A DNA stretch of 64,000 nt from Sclerotiophoma versabilis (Eukaryota; Ascomycota; Dothideomycetes; Pleosporales; Didymellaceae). The DNA lies in assembly GCA_012274445.1 (NCBI GenBank), contig JAAROD010000029.1, positions 248,001 to 312,000 on the forward strand. The letters run 5' to 3'. The notes beneath the pieces are model-generated. The model saw nothing but the letters and a program-made list of their open reading frames with translations. It had not been told where the DNA came from and did no database searches. The position numbers and the translations under genes were made by a program. Shown piece by piece: positions 45,657 through 57,551 of this stretch; position 1 is the stretch's first letter, and every line of letters begins with the position of its first letter.

Positions 45657-47372
45657 CTACCACGGCTTCCGCCAGTTCAATAAGTCTCTTTGTCCATAGC
45701 ACTCAGCGACCACAGTCAAAATCATGTCAATGGTAGCCCTAGTGTTCAAATCGACGATGCATGAGTTATGGTCCTCAGAGACAGGATGCATGGCATTAGA
45801 AGGCTCAGTATGAGGAGGATCTGGCCCTCTCAAGCCTACGGCAGCTGAATCTCGTATCCGCATCATCTGGCGCTGCCTTTCAGCTTCTGCCCGAGAAGGT
45901 ATTGGGCGGATCTTGACTTCTTGCTGCGAGTCATCTGAGCCTCGGTCGAGCTGTTCACTATGATGTGGATGTGTTTCGTCAATGCTGACTGCGGTGGCCG
46001 GTATGCCAGCTTGCACCAAGTTATCGCCGAGCTGTGCAAGTAAACGCGCACGTGCTTGCTCGAGAGCAGTATCGTTGGTGTCAGTATTAGTACTTCCATG
46101 AGTTTGAGGCTGCATGTCATTCTGAGTTCCTGACACAGCCCGGTTGAGCAACATCTCCGGCGTTAATTCCAGCTCCTCGTTGGCACCAGATCGTAAATAC
46201 CCCGTTTGTGGATTGCAAACATCTCCACTGGCATCGGAAGAGACGGGTTTGTCGGCTTGATTTCCGTCATCCTGCCCTTCGTCTGCCAGATCTACACGGA
46301 GCAAGTGATCCTTGACTCCTTCGTTCTGCTTGTTGGAACTTGAATGCAGGCTGGTACTCATTTCACCGGCTTTACTTCCAAGATCTCTTATGTGACTCAT
46401 CTTCTGGGAGTCCAGCGTCCCGATATCGCCAGATAGTGCCAGCAAGGTCCATATCCAGCAACTCTTCTGTTTGGAGATTGTGTCAAATCGATCCATCGCG
46501 TAGACGCAATATTCAAGGCCACGCCTCACGTTCTTCTCGTCTATTTGAGATACATGATTTGGTGTCGGGTACTCCCGATCGATCGTATACAGCCATTCGT
46601 GTCGATTTGACGGTGGCTTTACTGATGATGAACGGCTTGCTTCAGCATCTGACTGAACCTGCTTGTGGGCTCCGTGTTCATTCAGCATGCTGCGGAAGGC
46701 CTTGAACCGCTTAATTAGCTGCTTGTAGTATAACTCTTGTGGATCTACATAGTCGAGCTCGTAATCATCGTCGTATGTTACTCTATAGCTTTCGTCCACC
46801 GATATCCAAGCGCCATCTTGATAGAAGGCACGTTGGCTGGTCGAAGCCTTCGAAGTCTGTGGAGAAGTGTTGTCTGTGTCCTCACCGTGTGTCGTCGAGG
46901 CTACAAGTAGATTCGGGATTGCCGATGCTTCTGATCTATTCGAGAAAACCAGTCAGCTACATGTCAACACATAAAGACTCTTCCAAAGCAGAGGCTTACT
47001 AAATGCTTACCGTACGCTACGAAGATATGCGAGCGCATCTCCCAAGGAGTCGTCTGAGTACTGTGCTTCTTCTTCGTCGATCGGGAGAGTTGAGCGCATG
47101 CCACATTCTGCAATTGGCGCGGCGCTACGATACGGATATCTGTCATCGAAGAGTGGGAGAGCGTTGACCGTCGAGTCTACATGGTATGCCTTTGCACGTT
47201 TGTTTTTGGAGACCGGCCCTAGTGAAGGTCTGTTAACAGCTGCCCGCTCGCGCTTGCGCTCGTTTGCTCTATCCAAAGCTGCAGATTCATCAAGGAATTT
47301 GTCCGGTCGCTGCAGCTTGTTGTAAGTTTCGCCGTATTTTGTCACAGCCAGGTTGGTGCGAGGTCCCGCCAT
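45657..47372 (-). CDS. Gemin2 / SIP1-domain protein (SMN complex)
   Basis: Exons 47011-47372 and 45657-46935 join in phase to 546 residues. The signature ALAYLRSVRSEASAIPNLLVAS, at the exon junction near 115-135, matches the start of the Gemin2 SIP1 domain. A later block WLYTIDREYPTPNHVSQIDE ... CWIWTLLALSGDIGTLDSQKMSHIRDLGSKA is its helical core, and the chain ends in VVAECYGQRDLLNWR. A low-complexity insert separates these blocks. Gemin2 with SMN arranges Sm proteins for snRNP assembly; many yeasts have lost it but intron-rich fungi keep it. An alternative ATG at 47432 would add 20 residues. Confidence 0.82.
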
Positions 47373-47621
47373 GCCTGTGCGGATGTGGGTGGTGGAGGGT
47401 TGATGTGGGCAGTAGAGCGAAAGCGGGTGCATCGTGGCAAAGCTCCGGACCGACCAGAAAAGTTAGTGATCTTCTCAGGGAGCATCGAACAAGTCAATGA
47501 ACAAAATGTAGACCCTGAATTATCAAATTGTTTTCTTATTCCGATATTGAAAAGGCTGGTTGTATCGCAGTTTAATATTTTCTATTCAGGATACTTCCCT
47601 CATCTCTCCAGACTTCCGCGC

Positions 47622-49104
47622 TCACTGCCCCTTCTTCACCTTCTCGATGTTCTCCTTGACCGGCTGGTAAGGGTATTTAATTGTCAAGCACCAGATGTCA
47701 AGGTAATCGCAGATAGTCCAGATGACATCGACGATGAAGCTTCCATGTACACCAACAGCCAAGCCAAGACACATAAAGACAAAAGCGACCTGGTAAACAT
47801 CGTTACCTAAAGCGCTCGGCCAGCCCACACCGATGTGTTCCTGTAACCACGGACCCAGTGAATCAAAAACGCCATAGATCAACGGGTAGATGAGGACATT
47901 GCCGCGAGGGAACCGAGACTTTGTCAAATGCGAGATGATCATACGACCGACCGAGTAAGCGTTGATAAGACCAGCGTAGAAGACGAAAGGTACCAAATGG
48001 TGGCGCAGGATCACAGGCTGCAAGAATAGGTAAGCGACGATGAGAACCCAAGCTGCTGCAAAGGTGAGAAGACCAAGGAGTGCGACTCGTGTCTTCTGAC
48101 CCCGGGCACGCCGTGCTTTCATCACATTTCGTGCGCTGTAATTTGTTAGAGGCCGTCGCATAATGTTCTTGATACCCATGAACTTGCCTAGAAACCGTAT
48201 TGAAAACAAGGACAAATCCTCCGTACACCATATACCACTCGTTCCAAGCGAGATTGTAGATAGCATCAGGAATGATGTCATGGTTCTGCAGTCCCACGCT
48301 TTCGAACATGGAGCGCTGCCAGAAGCTTCCTCCGCCAAGGAATGCGGTGGAGGCGTACACAATGCAGAGTGTCAAGATGCCTTCGACTGGACCAGAGATG
48401 ACTCCAAGAGTGAGGGTGTGGGTATGATACTCATCCCAAGTTTGGACATAGAACGTCAGGGAGGCTGTTGCAGTCAGTATCATGTACTGCAAAGGGCCAG
48501 TGCAAATAAGCAGTATAACACTCACAAGCAAAAAGGGTCAAAACCGTCTTCCAGCCCTGTCCAAGGTTCATCGTCGCGGAGAAGAGTAGTACTTCTAGTG
48601 TTGTGTTGATCGCGTCTACGCCATGATCGAACAACTCGCCCAAAGGTCCACTTTGGTGGGTTCTGCGTGCCTGGCTTCCATCGACAGCGTCAAATGTTTG
48701 GTAGAGGAACAACCCGATGGCCCAACTAAGATACACCCAAGATGGGCAATCCTGATCTAGTGTAGGTGTATACCATAGAAGAGTGAGGAAGTTCGCAACG
48801 ACAAAGCCGAAGCCTGAAAGCGTGATCTGATTAAAACTTGTTAGTCAAAAACATACCACGACTTGATAACTCGACAAAACCGACACGTTAAGAGCAACAG
48901 GTAACTCACGAGATTTGGGCTGTTATCGTTAGTTTCCTATCTGCCTTGAAGAAGCCTGACTTACGCCATCCACATTGGAAAACATTTTATGACAACGTGT
49001 GTATAGAACGGCTTGAGAACATATTGTGAGAGAAGACTGTGATCAACACCAGAGTACTTGTACTCCTTGAGCTTCGGCAACTTGTCCTGGCGAATGTAAA
49101 CCAT
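47622..49104 (-). CDS. EPT1: Choline/ethanolamine phosphotransferase (CDP-alcohol family)
   Basis: Exons 48965-49104, 48910-48919 (10 nt), 48526-48826, 48188-48464 and 47622-48135 join in phase to 413 residues. The family motif DGx2ARx8Gx3Dx3D is complete (Asp99, Gly100, Ala103, Arg104, Gly113, Asp117, Asp121). About seven to ten membrane segments follow. It joins CDP-choline or CDP-ethanolamine to diacylglycerol in the ER (Kennedy pathway); Cpt1 and Ept1 cannot be told apart here. The fourth intron has a GC..AG border (GCAAGT donor). The micro-exon encodes the end of MWMAPNL, conserved in the family. Confidence 0.93.
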
Positions 49105-49722
49105 GACTATAGGCTCCCTGCGGGGCGCGTTGGCGGTTACAGTCTGTGTTGTTGTTCGTTTTGTTGTGTGTTGGGGAAAAACACAAAGTGGAGGTTGCGA
49201 GGCAGGCTTGGCTTGTGATTGCGGCAATGACGTGGGTCACCGCGGGGCGCGACCGCCAAACCGGAAACATAACAGCTGTTCAACGCTATGGTCATGCAAC
49301 AATAGCAAAACCATGAAAGTGAACAAAATACTGCGTATACTGCATCTTAGCAGCCACTTGGCAAAATGCAGGAAAGCTAAGACTAGGCCTGTTCTTTGTG
49401 GAAAGGACCTTCTCATTCGTGTTCCCTACGTGTAAATGGAGGTTCTCAGCACAGGTCGGCAGCTAATCTGCAAACCCGCTTATTGTAGGTTGAAGCTTTC
49501 AGAAATTCAAATGGCTGCTTGGAGCTGGATAGGTGCAGTACTTGTACTTCTACGTTGCTAACAATGATCCCCGCAGGACCTCTGCGCTCCTGCCCATCTG
49601 TCTTATTGGAAATCACATTCGTCTCTCCTCGCTGGTGCGCATTGATGATTGACGACCCAGAAGTTTGGCCCGTTGTGCGTTTATGCCATGCCACTGGCAT
49701 GTGTTCGCTGATCAATAGTGGC
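49105..49722. other. Intergenic region
   Basis: About 620 bp between the EPT1-type start and the NIPSNAP stop. It should contain the EPT1 promoter. No gene is seen. Confidence 0.5.
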
Positions 49723-50876
49723 TCAAGCGACAGTGCTCCATGCACATGGCACCAAGATCCGGCTCTTCATGGTTTGAATCAGCGGTACGGTCTTATGCAC
49801 AGTCTCGCCCCATCCCTCGACATTCCAACTCTGTTCACGGCGAACTTTACGCTCCTCCAAATTTGCGAACTGCCACAAGTGATGCACAGTGTTCAATTCG
49901 CCAATCTGGACGAACCAGGCACCGACACCCTCCATGACCTCCCTGCGTGCCTTCAAACCACGTCTCCAGTGAGTCTCCCACTCAAGCAAGTTGCCCGGAT
50001 GTAGTGTGTAGGAGCGCAACTCGAAGAGACCGCCTAGCTGTCGTGGTGGAGTTGTAGGCCAGAAGGAGAATTCCTGCATAAGCGACGTATGCTTCGATCG
50101 GATGAGACTTTTCAGCTTGGCGTCGAACGCAGCGAACTCTGGATGCGACTGGATGTTGTGCAGTGATTGGTGATAGCCCTCGTAGCGTTGATATTCCCAG
50201 ATGTGGACTACAGTGTATGTCAGCACTCTGTAAACTTAATGAAGCGATGCCAAATACACTCACCAAAAGTGTTGCAGTCACCGACCTCAGTCCTCCAGCT
50301 GCCCACAAGGTGCACCTTGTTCTCAGGGATGGCTGCCATCTTAGGATACCAGCTGCCCACCAGCTCGTTGTACTCTTCGACCTTGTCTGGCTTGACATCG
50401 TGAAACACAATCGAGTGGACGTACTTGCCACGTGCAAGGACCTGGGAAAAGCTTCGCTCAATATCCTTGTCGAGCTCGCGACCCTCGGGCGTTCCATAGA
50501 TGAGGGAAGATAGGGCTCCGCCCTTCTTCTTTCCGCTTTCCTGTTCGCGAGCACGAGCTTCTTCTGCATTTGAAGATGTTAGTAGCCCTAGGGTCTTGCC
50601 AATGACAGCAGCGGAACGGCCTGATGCAGACAGATTACTGGAAAGGGACGCACTTTCTTGCTGCTCCTTCTGTTTCTGAGCGGCTACAAGACCATCTCGG
50701 AATTCCTTCTGCTTCTTGTTGAAGCTTGCGGCGGCATCAGGCGTAATGTCGGCTAGCGCAGGAGCTCTAGTTGAGCTTTGCAATGAAGCGCCAGCTGCAA
50801 AAGAGCGTGAACCGACAGTTATTGAACGAGTAGGCAAGATGCCGCGTACGTTGGTACAGGCACGTCGCGTGAGCAT
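49723..50876 (-). CDS. NIPSNAP-family mitochondrial protein
   Basis: Exons 50264-50876 and 49723-50207 join in phase to 365 residues. Residues 1-35 form an Arg/Ser-rich mitochondrial presequence. After a helical stretch, two ferredoxin-like NIPSNAP domains follow. The first includes HDVKPDKVEEYNELVGSWY and VGSWRTEVGD, the second GLFELRSYTLHPGNLLEWE and GELNTVHHLWQFANLEERK. NIPSNAPs are mitochondrial proteins linked in animals to mitophagy; the fungal role is unclear. The start is the ATG that gives the presequence. Confidence 0.9.
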
Positions 50877-52020
50877 TGTGATAGAGCTGCGTTGGCAAAA
50901 GTGTGGACGGCTTTGCACACAGGGTCTAGGCTGGCGGACTGGAAATGTATAGCCTTGTCGTAAGGGAGCAACGTGAATTGTTGAAGAAAGGTTAAAGCTT
51001 TGGCGTCTTGTGCTTCACACAAGCTTAGGGAGCTTTCCCCTCATCGCCCGTGCTGCAGCTGCCCCTGCTAGCGCAGCGTGAGTCGTCCAAACCGCCTACC
51101 GTAGAGGCCGGAGCCAGAGTCAAAAACTGGGGAAGATCCACCCCACTCGTACTATCTTGTCAGGTGTGGAGCCCTCTCTTAGTCGCATTTGCTCGCCATG
51201 GTTGATCAGCTTGCAGTACCTGCGCGATCCTTACTCATACGTCACTCTGCATCTACACTTGTCCGACCATTCTGTGTAGGATCCGCGGCCGAGACGAGCA
51301 CTGTAGATTTTCACTTTATACTTTCACTGGATGAACGCCTACTAAGAGCTCACGAAGTGTAATAATGGAGTGATCAAAGCATGCCAACCTGAAGCAAATC
51401 TATTGCTATCATGGCTCTCAATGTATGTACATGAACACCTTTGATTCCTTCCCATCGAGACAGATGTACTATCATGCATGATCGTGCAATGATTAACCCA
51501 GTGGAACTGGACTAGCTGCACATATTCAAGACACTACACATTGTAAGAGCAGTTATAGCCACAAAGCACGCACAAAGCATGTACGCATGCAGTCATAGCA
51601 ATATCAATCCAGAGCTGAGAAGGATCCTAGGTAAATATCCAAGTACAGGTTATGCTCTCCGAGCGACAATGTGGAAAGAAACCAAACTATATTCTACATG
51701 CTCGTCATGCCTTGCTGAGAGCAGATAGAGGTTTCAATTGCCGCAATAGTTTCCACAGTTATGCGTAGTGCGCCTCTAGACTTCAGGATGACCTTAAATA
51801 GGAAGGCGAGCGCATTAGATTCATAATGATATCGAAGCAATCAGTGGCTGCATGGCTGTCACCAATGCTCAGTTCGTTGCAGATAGACTCATTGCGGACG
51901 TCGAACGACGATTGACGTTGTGTTCCCAGGATATCATTCCGGCACTGTATGGATGTTCATGACAAGCTGGGCTGTGGGATAAACGTCTTATGCCACGGTG
52001 GAAGTATAGACATCCAAAGG
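50877..52020. other. 1.1-kb gene-free stretch next to the mating-type flank
   Basis: Between the NIPSNAP start and the GAP1 stop. No frame longer than ~60 codons, no tRNA-like B box and no repeat are seen. It may hold the NIPSNAP promoter and a long GAP1 3' UTR or a non-coding transcript. Confidence 0.5.
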
Positions 52021-54251
52021 CTAGTCTTCGTCGAAGATCTGCAAGACGTTGTCCAGGATGGTTATTATGACACGGGCTTGAAGCCCGGCATCTGCCATGT
52101 TGTTGCCTTTATGAGGACCCATGATTGACGGACTGCAAATATTAGTACACATCTCAAAATCTACAGAGTTGTACGTACGCCCAGCAAATTCCTAGATTGG
52201 CCGTGCTCATGCGATTGATCTCGGAGGATTGTTGCACTCGGTGCAAATGCAGTACTAGTGCGCGAAGGGTTGCATAATTGGGGTCAGGAAGTGCGTTGAT
52301 AAGGGCATGCATTGAGTCTCGACGCATTGTATCATCGTCAACTTGAGCAGCATCAATGAACTTATCGTAGAATTCCCTGGTGAGAAGTGGATCGGGAAGC
52401 TCCCTAAAGAATTGCTTCAACAAGCCGGCAACACTATTGACGTCATGTTGGAATGCTTCGGGATTTCGAAAATCAACCTGCGATGCATCTAGAATGAATT
52501 AGTCCCGAACTAACAAAGAAGGTGCGACCGACATACCGCTATCGAACAAAGCCTTCATCTGTTGAATATGAGACGAAGTTCCGGGTATGCGATAAATACC
52601 CTCCACCTCCAACCCGAACAAATCCACCGCTTGGATACACTGGTAGACCACCATGGGCACCGGCGAGCCATCTCGGTGGAAGAGGTCCTCGAGAGTGATG
52701 CCGAAAACTGGGTTGACTGGAGGCTGTGGGTTGTTGTACAGTATCCCACTTGTTTGTTGTGCAGTCGCCTGACCAACAGGTCCACGTGGGTATTCAGCCT
52801 GCGAGAAGGAGTTTGCTGCAACTGGAGAGTAAGGGGATTTCCCAGATGTTGACGCCTGAGCGTGGGTTGGCTGCGAAGGCGCCTGGTACGAGGAGAACCC
52901 GGCTTGGGATTCTGAATCAGGCTGCTGAGGATGGGGGGGCTGCTGCGGGAATGACAATCCATTTGCTTCTGGTTGCTGTGAGGAAAAAGATACTGGTGGT
53001 TGGATTTGTGGAGGCATTGACGTGCGACCGTCGTTGTTATTGGTCGGGGTCAGGGAAGGGTAGGATTGTGCGGGGGCCTGAGTAGGGTGCTTGACATAGT
53101 GCAACTCGGGCTTAACTGAGACTTTGGTAGCGTTCTTCAAGATGAAGTCGTCGAAGTCTTTGTCGTTGTTGATTTGGTAGATGAGTTGATTGACACTTGG
53201 TGGAGGCTGTGCGGTACTCCCTTTGAGCGGTTGTGGGCTGACTACCTGGCCATTGTTGACGACAAGCTTCTCGTTAAACGATGCTGTGTAGATTAGTATT
53301 GTCACTAGAGGCAGGAAAATGGAGTGAATGTACCGTATTTCTGCATCTCCATAGTCAGTGCAGCATCCGTCTCTTTGATGAGATCTAGCAGGCCAGAGAC
53401 GGCTTGTGGGCGTGCTGTCGCCAAAAGCTCCTTCCGGTAAGCCTGTGCCGTCTGGACCTTGGTTGCGTAGTCCTGGTCTGCGGCTTGTAGTTTTCGCTGA
53501 AGGTCCTCCTCGTGCTGGGCAGCTGATTTAGGACCTTTCAGACCAAATTTTCTGCCAGCACCCGTATCTCCGGTCTTGACTCGATCTAGATCTTCAGCCA
53601 ATTGGTCGTACTTCGCCTTGGCCTTCTCAGCGAGCTTCTCAGCATCCTGCACCTTGCTCTCCGCGGCCAGACCGGACTGCTTCAACGTCTTGCGATTTGC
53701 GTCCATCTTATTTGCCAGCTGTAGGAGGTTCTCGTGCATGGCATGAAGTGCGAGGCCGAACTGGGTGCCATTGTCGGCGATGCGTTCGTTCGCGTGTAGT
53801 ACGTGTTCGAATTGGGTTGCATACGACTCGTGGCGCGCATCTGCCTTGCGTAGGCCATCGAGCGTAAGCCGGCTCAGCTTCTTCAGACTGCCAGCATGTT
53901 CCTCCTCTAGGGCGCCGCGACGCTTGAGGAAGCTGGCAAAGTCCTGCGCGCAGCCGGTCAGCCAGAATGCCTTAGATGCGGAGAAGGTGCACGAACTCGG
54001 GCGCTCGCAATGCTGGCTTTCAACCGGTTCAGCAGTGTTGTCACGCCAATATCCGAGTGAAGGACCTCGTGCACGCGTTGCTGTGTCTGCGTATCCTGGG
54101 GCGGCGCGCGCTGTTCGGGCGATGCGGGTGCGACTATGTCGTCAATGGGCGAGACGGGTGCGGCGTCATCGCTTGGGCCGGCGGGGGTGTTGAGTTCTGG
54201 ATTGAAGCTGTCACTGCTGGCCATGGGCGGTATAGAGGGCGGTGCAGCCAT
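52021..54251 (-). CDS. RGD1: F-BAR / RhoGAP protein (Rgd1; GAP1 of MAT-locus literature)
   Basis: Exons 53997-54251, 53334-53943, 52537-53283, 52179-52488 and 52021-52132 join in phase to 677 residues. An F-BAR domain (about 75-290) begins LLNRLKASIASARDFASFLKRRGALEEEHA. A Pro/Gln-rich linker follows, then a RhoGAP domain (about 465-677) with the catalytic Arg in GIYRIPGTSS, the KQFFRELPDPLL helix and NLGICWAPS. Rgd1 acts on Rho3/Rho4-type GTPases at growing tips. In Cochliobolus-type loci this gene (GAP1) borders ORF1 and MAT, exactly as here. The first donor is GTTCGT, weaker than the others. Confidence 0.93.
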
Positions 54252-54511
54252 TGTTGGTGTTGTTGACGTGGATGACTAGGCAGCTGTCAGCGGAGGACAT
54301 GGCTAGCCGGTTGGCTGTCGCACTCGGCGCTTCTCATCGGCCACACTTGCATCACTGGTGCTTCCTTCTTTTAACGTCATGTCATCAGCAGGCTCATCAT
54401 TGTCTACAGGAGTTGCCTGCAAAGCTATACCACACAGGAATATCTTTCTACGTAACCCGTCCCTGAGCGCCTGAATTCTCACCCCGTGGTAGCTCAATAG
54501 TGTTCACCATC

Positions 54512-55360
54512 ATGGTCTCCGATCAAGCTCCTACTACGTTAGGATCATCATCCACCTCCAATAATCTACCCGAGGAAGTAATAACTTGTCTCCAGAATGC
54601 GCGCTTTGTAAGTCTTTTCACCTCTTATTTTATGGTGACAGTCGTTTCTTGCCATATGTATTTGGCCCTGCTATTCCTGTATCTTTTCTGACAATGGCAG
54701 CTCCATCTTGCGACTTGTTCGAACAATATTCCTCATGTCTCCTTGATGAATTATACATATCTCCCCAGCACGCCATACTCGCTAGGTCCCATCATCATCA
54801 TGACAACGCTATCCTCTTCCCGTAAGACCGATAACTTGGAATCCAACACCCGCGTGTCGCTCCTGGTACACGATTGGGTTTCTCATCGACCACCTACCCT
54901 TGGCCACCAAGGTCGCTCGCCATCACCTTCCCGACCAGGTCCACGTTCCGGATCGTTAGCTGAGCTTCTACTTGGCATGAACACGGCTTCACTTAGTAGA
55001 ATCAGTACCACAATCAACGGTGTGGCCGAGATTGTACCCGCCGGTTCTGAGCAGGAAAGCTGGTACAGGGCGCAACACCTTGCAAACAACACGTTCGGAC
55101 CTACGGATGAGGACGTTTACTCCAGTTCTCCAGTTGGGGGTGGATTGTGGGGTGGCGGTGGTTTAGCTCACACGAATATCCACGAGGACGACACAAGAGA
55201 GGGTGATGGTGGCACTCGGTGTTACGTGGAGGGTGACGCGGTCAAGGTTGTGGTTGTGAAGATCAAAGATGGACGAATTGCAGATTGGAAGGGGCAGGTC
55301 AGGGATTGGACTCTCCAAGAAACAAACAGAGCTTCTACAGTGAACGGATCGATGTCCTGA
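54512..55360 (+). CDS. PPOX-fold flavin-binding-like protein (ORF1 of MAT flank)
   Basis: Exons 54512-54607 and 54701-55360 join in phase to 251 residues. The split-barrel start LPEEVITCLQNARFLHLATC is joined across the 93-nt intron, followed by NIPHVSLMNYTYLP, IIMTTLSSSRKTDNLE and VSLLVHDWVSHR. This is the pyridoxamine-5'-phosphate-oxidase-like family of yeast YLR456W/YPR172W, and the ORF1 that neighbours MAT in Pleosporales. An enzymatic role is unproven. It reads towards MAT1-2-1, and its ATG is 260 bp from that of the divergent GAP1. Confidence 0.9.
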
Positions 55361-56442
55361 ATACATTAGCCTGCACAATCACCGTGCAGGCGTGCATATT
55401 GCGTTGGTCAAGACTCGATGGTGTAAAGCGAATAAACAAGAGGTTCGGCACGACGTGGGTCCTCTTGCACGACATGTGACAGGAACCAGATGTGCACTGC
55501 TTTTATCGATGTTCAAGACTGACGAACATTGAGTAGGTAATGCGTTTGCTAGCAGTGATTAACCGGTTTCCGCCTTGCGCAACTTCGCTATTTTAGCGTT
55601 ATGCAAGGGGCCCTAGGATTGACACAGGCATACCTTGTAATCTCATTCTATTGCAATTTCATATCAGCATCGGTTTGGGAAAGATGACATTAATCCCTTT
55701 GGTGTGTGGCGGCAAGCTACCTGCCCTTGTTTCAGTCTGCCACCAACAAGAGGTACATGGTCAATGTTCATGTATTTTTTGGTTCCCTCAATATTTCGAC
55801 CTCTTCTAACTCATGCCTCGATGATCGACTTCGAAAAGCATAGAGAAAGGTTCAAGGATTAAGTTGGAAAGCGTTTTGTGTTCATGTTCTAGCCATCACT
55901 GTACGTTCTTTTCTTCAATCTGACACACTACTCTAATCAGTGGAACGACTGAGTTGGTAAGCCGATGGCCCTACTTCTGCAATTGGTAAGAGGGTTTTAC
56001 AAGTCACTCACAGAAAAGATCGAATGCCACTCTATGCTCAAGCTTACCTGTAATGACCCGGATACCCTGTTTCATCATAAAATTGACGATTGTCCCACAG
56101 TGATCGTCTCCAATGAACATACCGTCATGGGTGTCTTGCGCAAGAGATTGTTTCCTATCGATCTATTGGTCAATCCATAAGCTGCGATTGAATTGTTAGA
56201 CGGAGACAAGCCGAAGGGGTACTAATCTGGTAAGTAGAAATATTCGGAGTACGCAGTGAATGCACTGACCAGCGGTGAATGTGCAGGCTTTCAATCCCAC
56301 TAGCCTTGGCGCCGGCCCCAAACTGCTCCTTCTCTGCGCCTCCTCTTATACCTCTCACCTGCCCCTCACAGCAAACTTTTTCCAACTTCTCTGGACTCTC
56401 TCCGCAACGATTCTTAAGAACTCACACCAACCACACGCGACA
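55361..56442. other. Region between ORF1 and MAT1-2-1 (idiomorph 5' part)
   Basis: About 1.1 kb with no convincing gene. It is AT-richer than its surroundings. A plus-strand frame of 71 codons at 55965-56180 carries no recognised motif and no clear splice partner. It must contain the MAT1-2-1 promoter and probably an idiomorph border. Confidence 0.5.
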
Positions 56443-57551
56443 ATGACTGCCCAAGTCTGCCTTTCACCAGCGCCTACCCAAGAGTTCTTTCCCACCACTA
56501 CCGCAGATAGAGACGCCATGGCACAGTTTCAAAGCGCACTTGATTATTGCGTACAGAGCTGGCACCAGGGTGAGACCATAGTACTTCTCCAGAGCAACAT
56601 CCAAGAGCTCTTCGGCGATATGCTCATGCAATATTTCAAGCACAATCTGATCCTCCAGGTGGGGCAGCCTGTTACCTTCACTTTTTTGAATAGCAGAAAC
56701 GACGGTCAGACGATCGTTGAGATGCCAGAGAACAAGAACGCCAACCTTCACCTTCAGACAGCCGCGGACCCCCAAATACAGACATCCCGGCAATTAACCA
56801 CACAATCGCGCGACAACTCTCTCGGTATTAAGAAGGCGCCTCGCCCAATGAATTGCTGGATCATATTTCGAGACGCTATGCACAAGAAGCTGAAAGTCGA
56901 AAACCCTCACCTCACTGTGCAGCAAATCTGTAAGCCTTTCACCTGCCTACATGTCCAAGAGCGTCGTCACTGACACTGCCTGTAGCTTCACGATGCTCAC
57001 AGATTTGGCACGATCTCTCTCCTACAGAGAAGAAGCCGTGGCAGGCAGCAGCCAAATCCGCGAAAGAGGAGCACTTTCGTGTCCATCCGGACTACAAATA
57101 CAGCCCTCGAAAGCCGGGCGAGAAGAAGAAGCGACAGTCTCGCAAGGCAAAGCGAGCTCCCACATCTGCTGCTGACTCTGGCATGTTCGATTTTCCGCCT
57201 GTCACCGAACTGACAACACCTGCGCACAACGGTCTCGAATCAGTTGCTCTTACAGAGCTGCCACCGTCTACAGCTTATGAGGCTTCCGTTGATTTTGGCG
57301 TCACTTTCGCTGCTGATGTAGCACAGCTGATTAAACCGGCAACATTGCTAGGGATGGAGATGGATGATCTGATTCACGTTGATTATCTACATGATTCAGA
57401 GAGTCTCCGTCACGATAGGCTCGAGGCCGAGTTTGGCACCAACTTCGAAGGGACCATGCCGTTCGAATTCTCTGGCGAGGAGGCTTTCGCTTTCCGCGCC
57501 GGCGCAGATGGCAATGCGACGCTACCTTCGATATATTCTGATCTTTACTGA
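56443..57551 (+). CDS. MAT1-2-1: Mating-type HMG-box transcription factor MAT1-2-1
   Basis: Exons 56443-56929 and 56986-57551 join in phase to 350 residues. The MATA_HMG box spans about residues 131-205: KKAPRPMNCWIIFRDAMHKK, then VENPHLTVQQISSRCSQIWH, then EEHFRVHPDYKYSPRKPGE and a basic tail. The single 56-nt intron splits the codon of the Ser in QQISSRC, the conserved intron site of MAT1-2-1 genes. The protein controls mating identity, pheromone/receptor genes and sexual development. An acidic C-terminus (about 270-350) may activate transcription. Flanking GAP1, ORF1 and APN2 confirm the mating-type locus. No MAT1-1-1 alpha-box gene is seen, so this haplotype is MAT1-2 only in this window. 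Confidence 0.95.

Noticed and set aside
54481..54530. tRNA-like stretch (GTGGTAGCTCAATAG resembles an A box)
   Set aside because: No GGTTCGANNCC B box or matching acceptor stem follows; it is the 5' UTR of ORF1.
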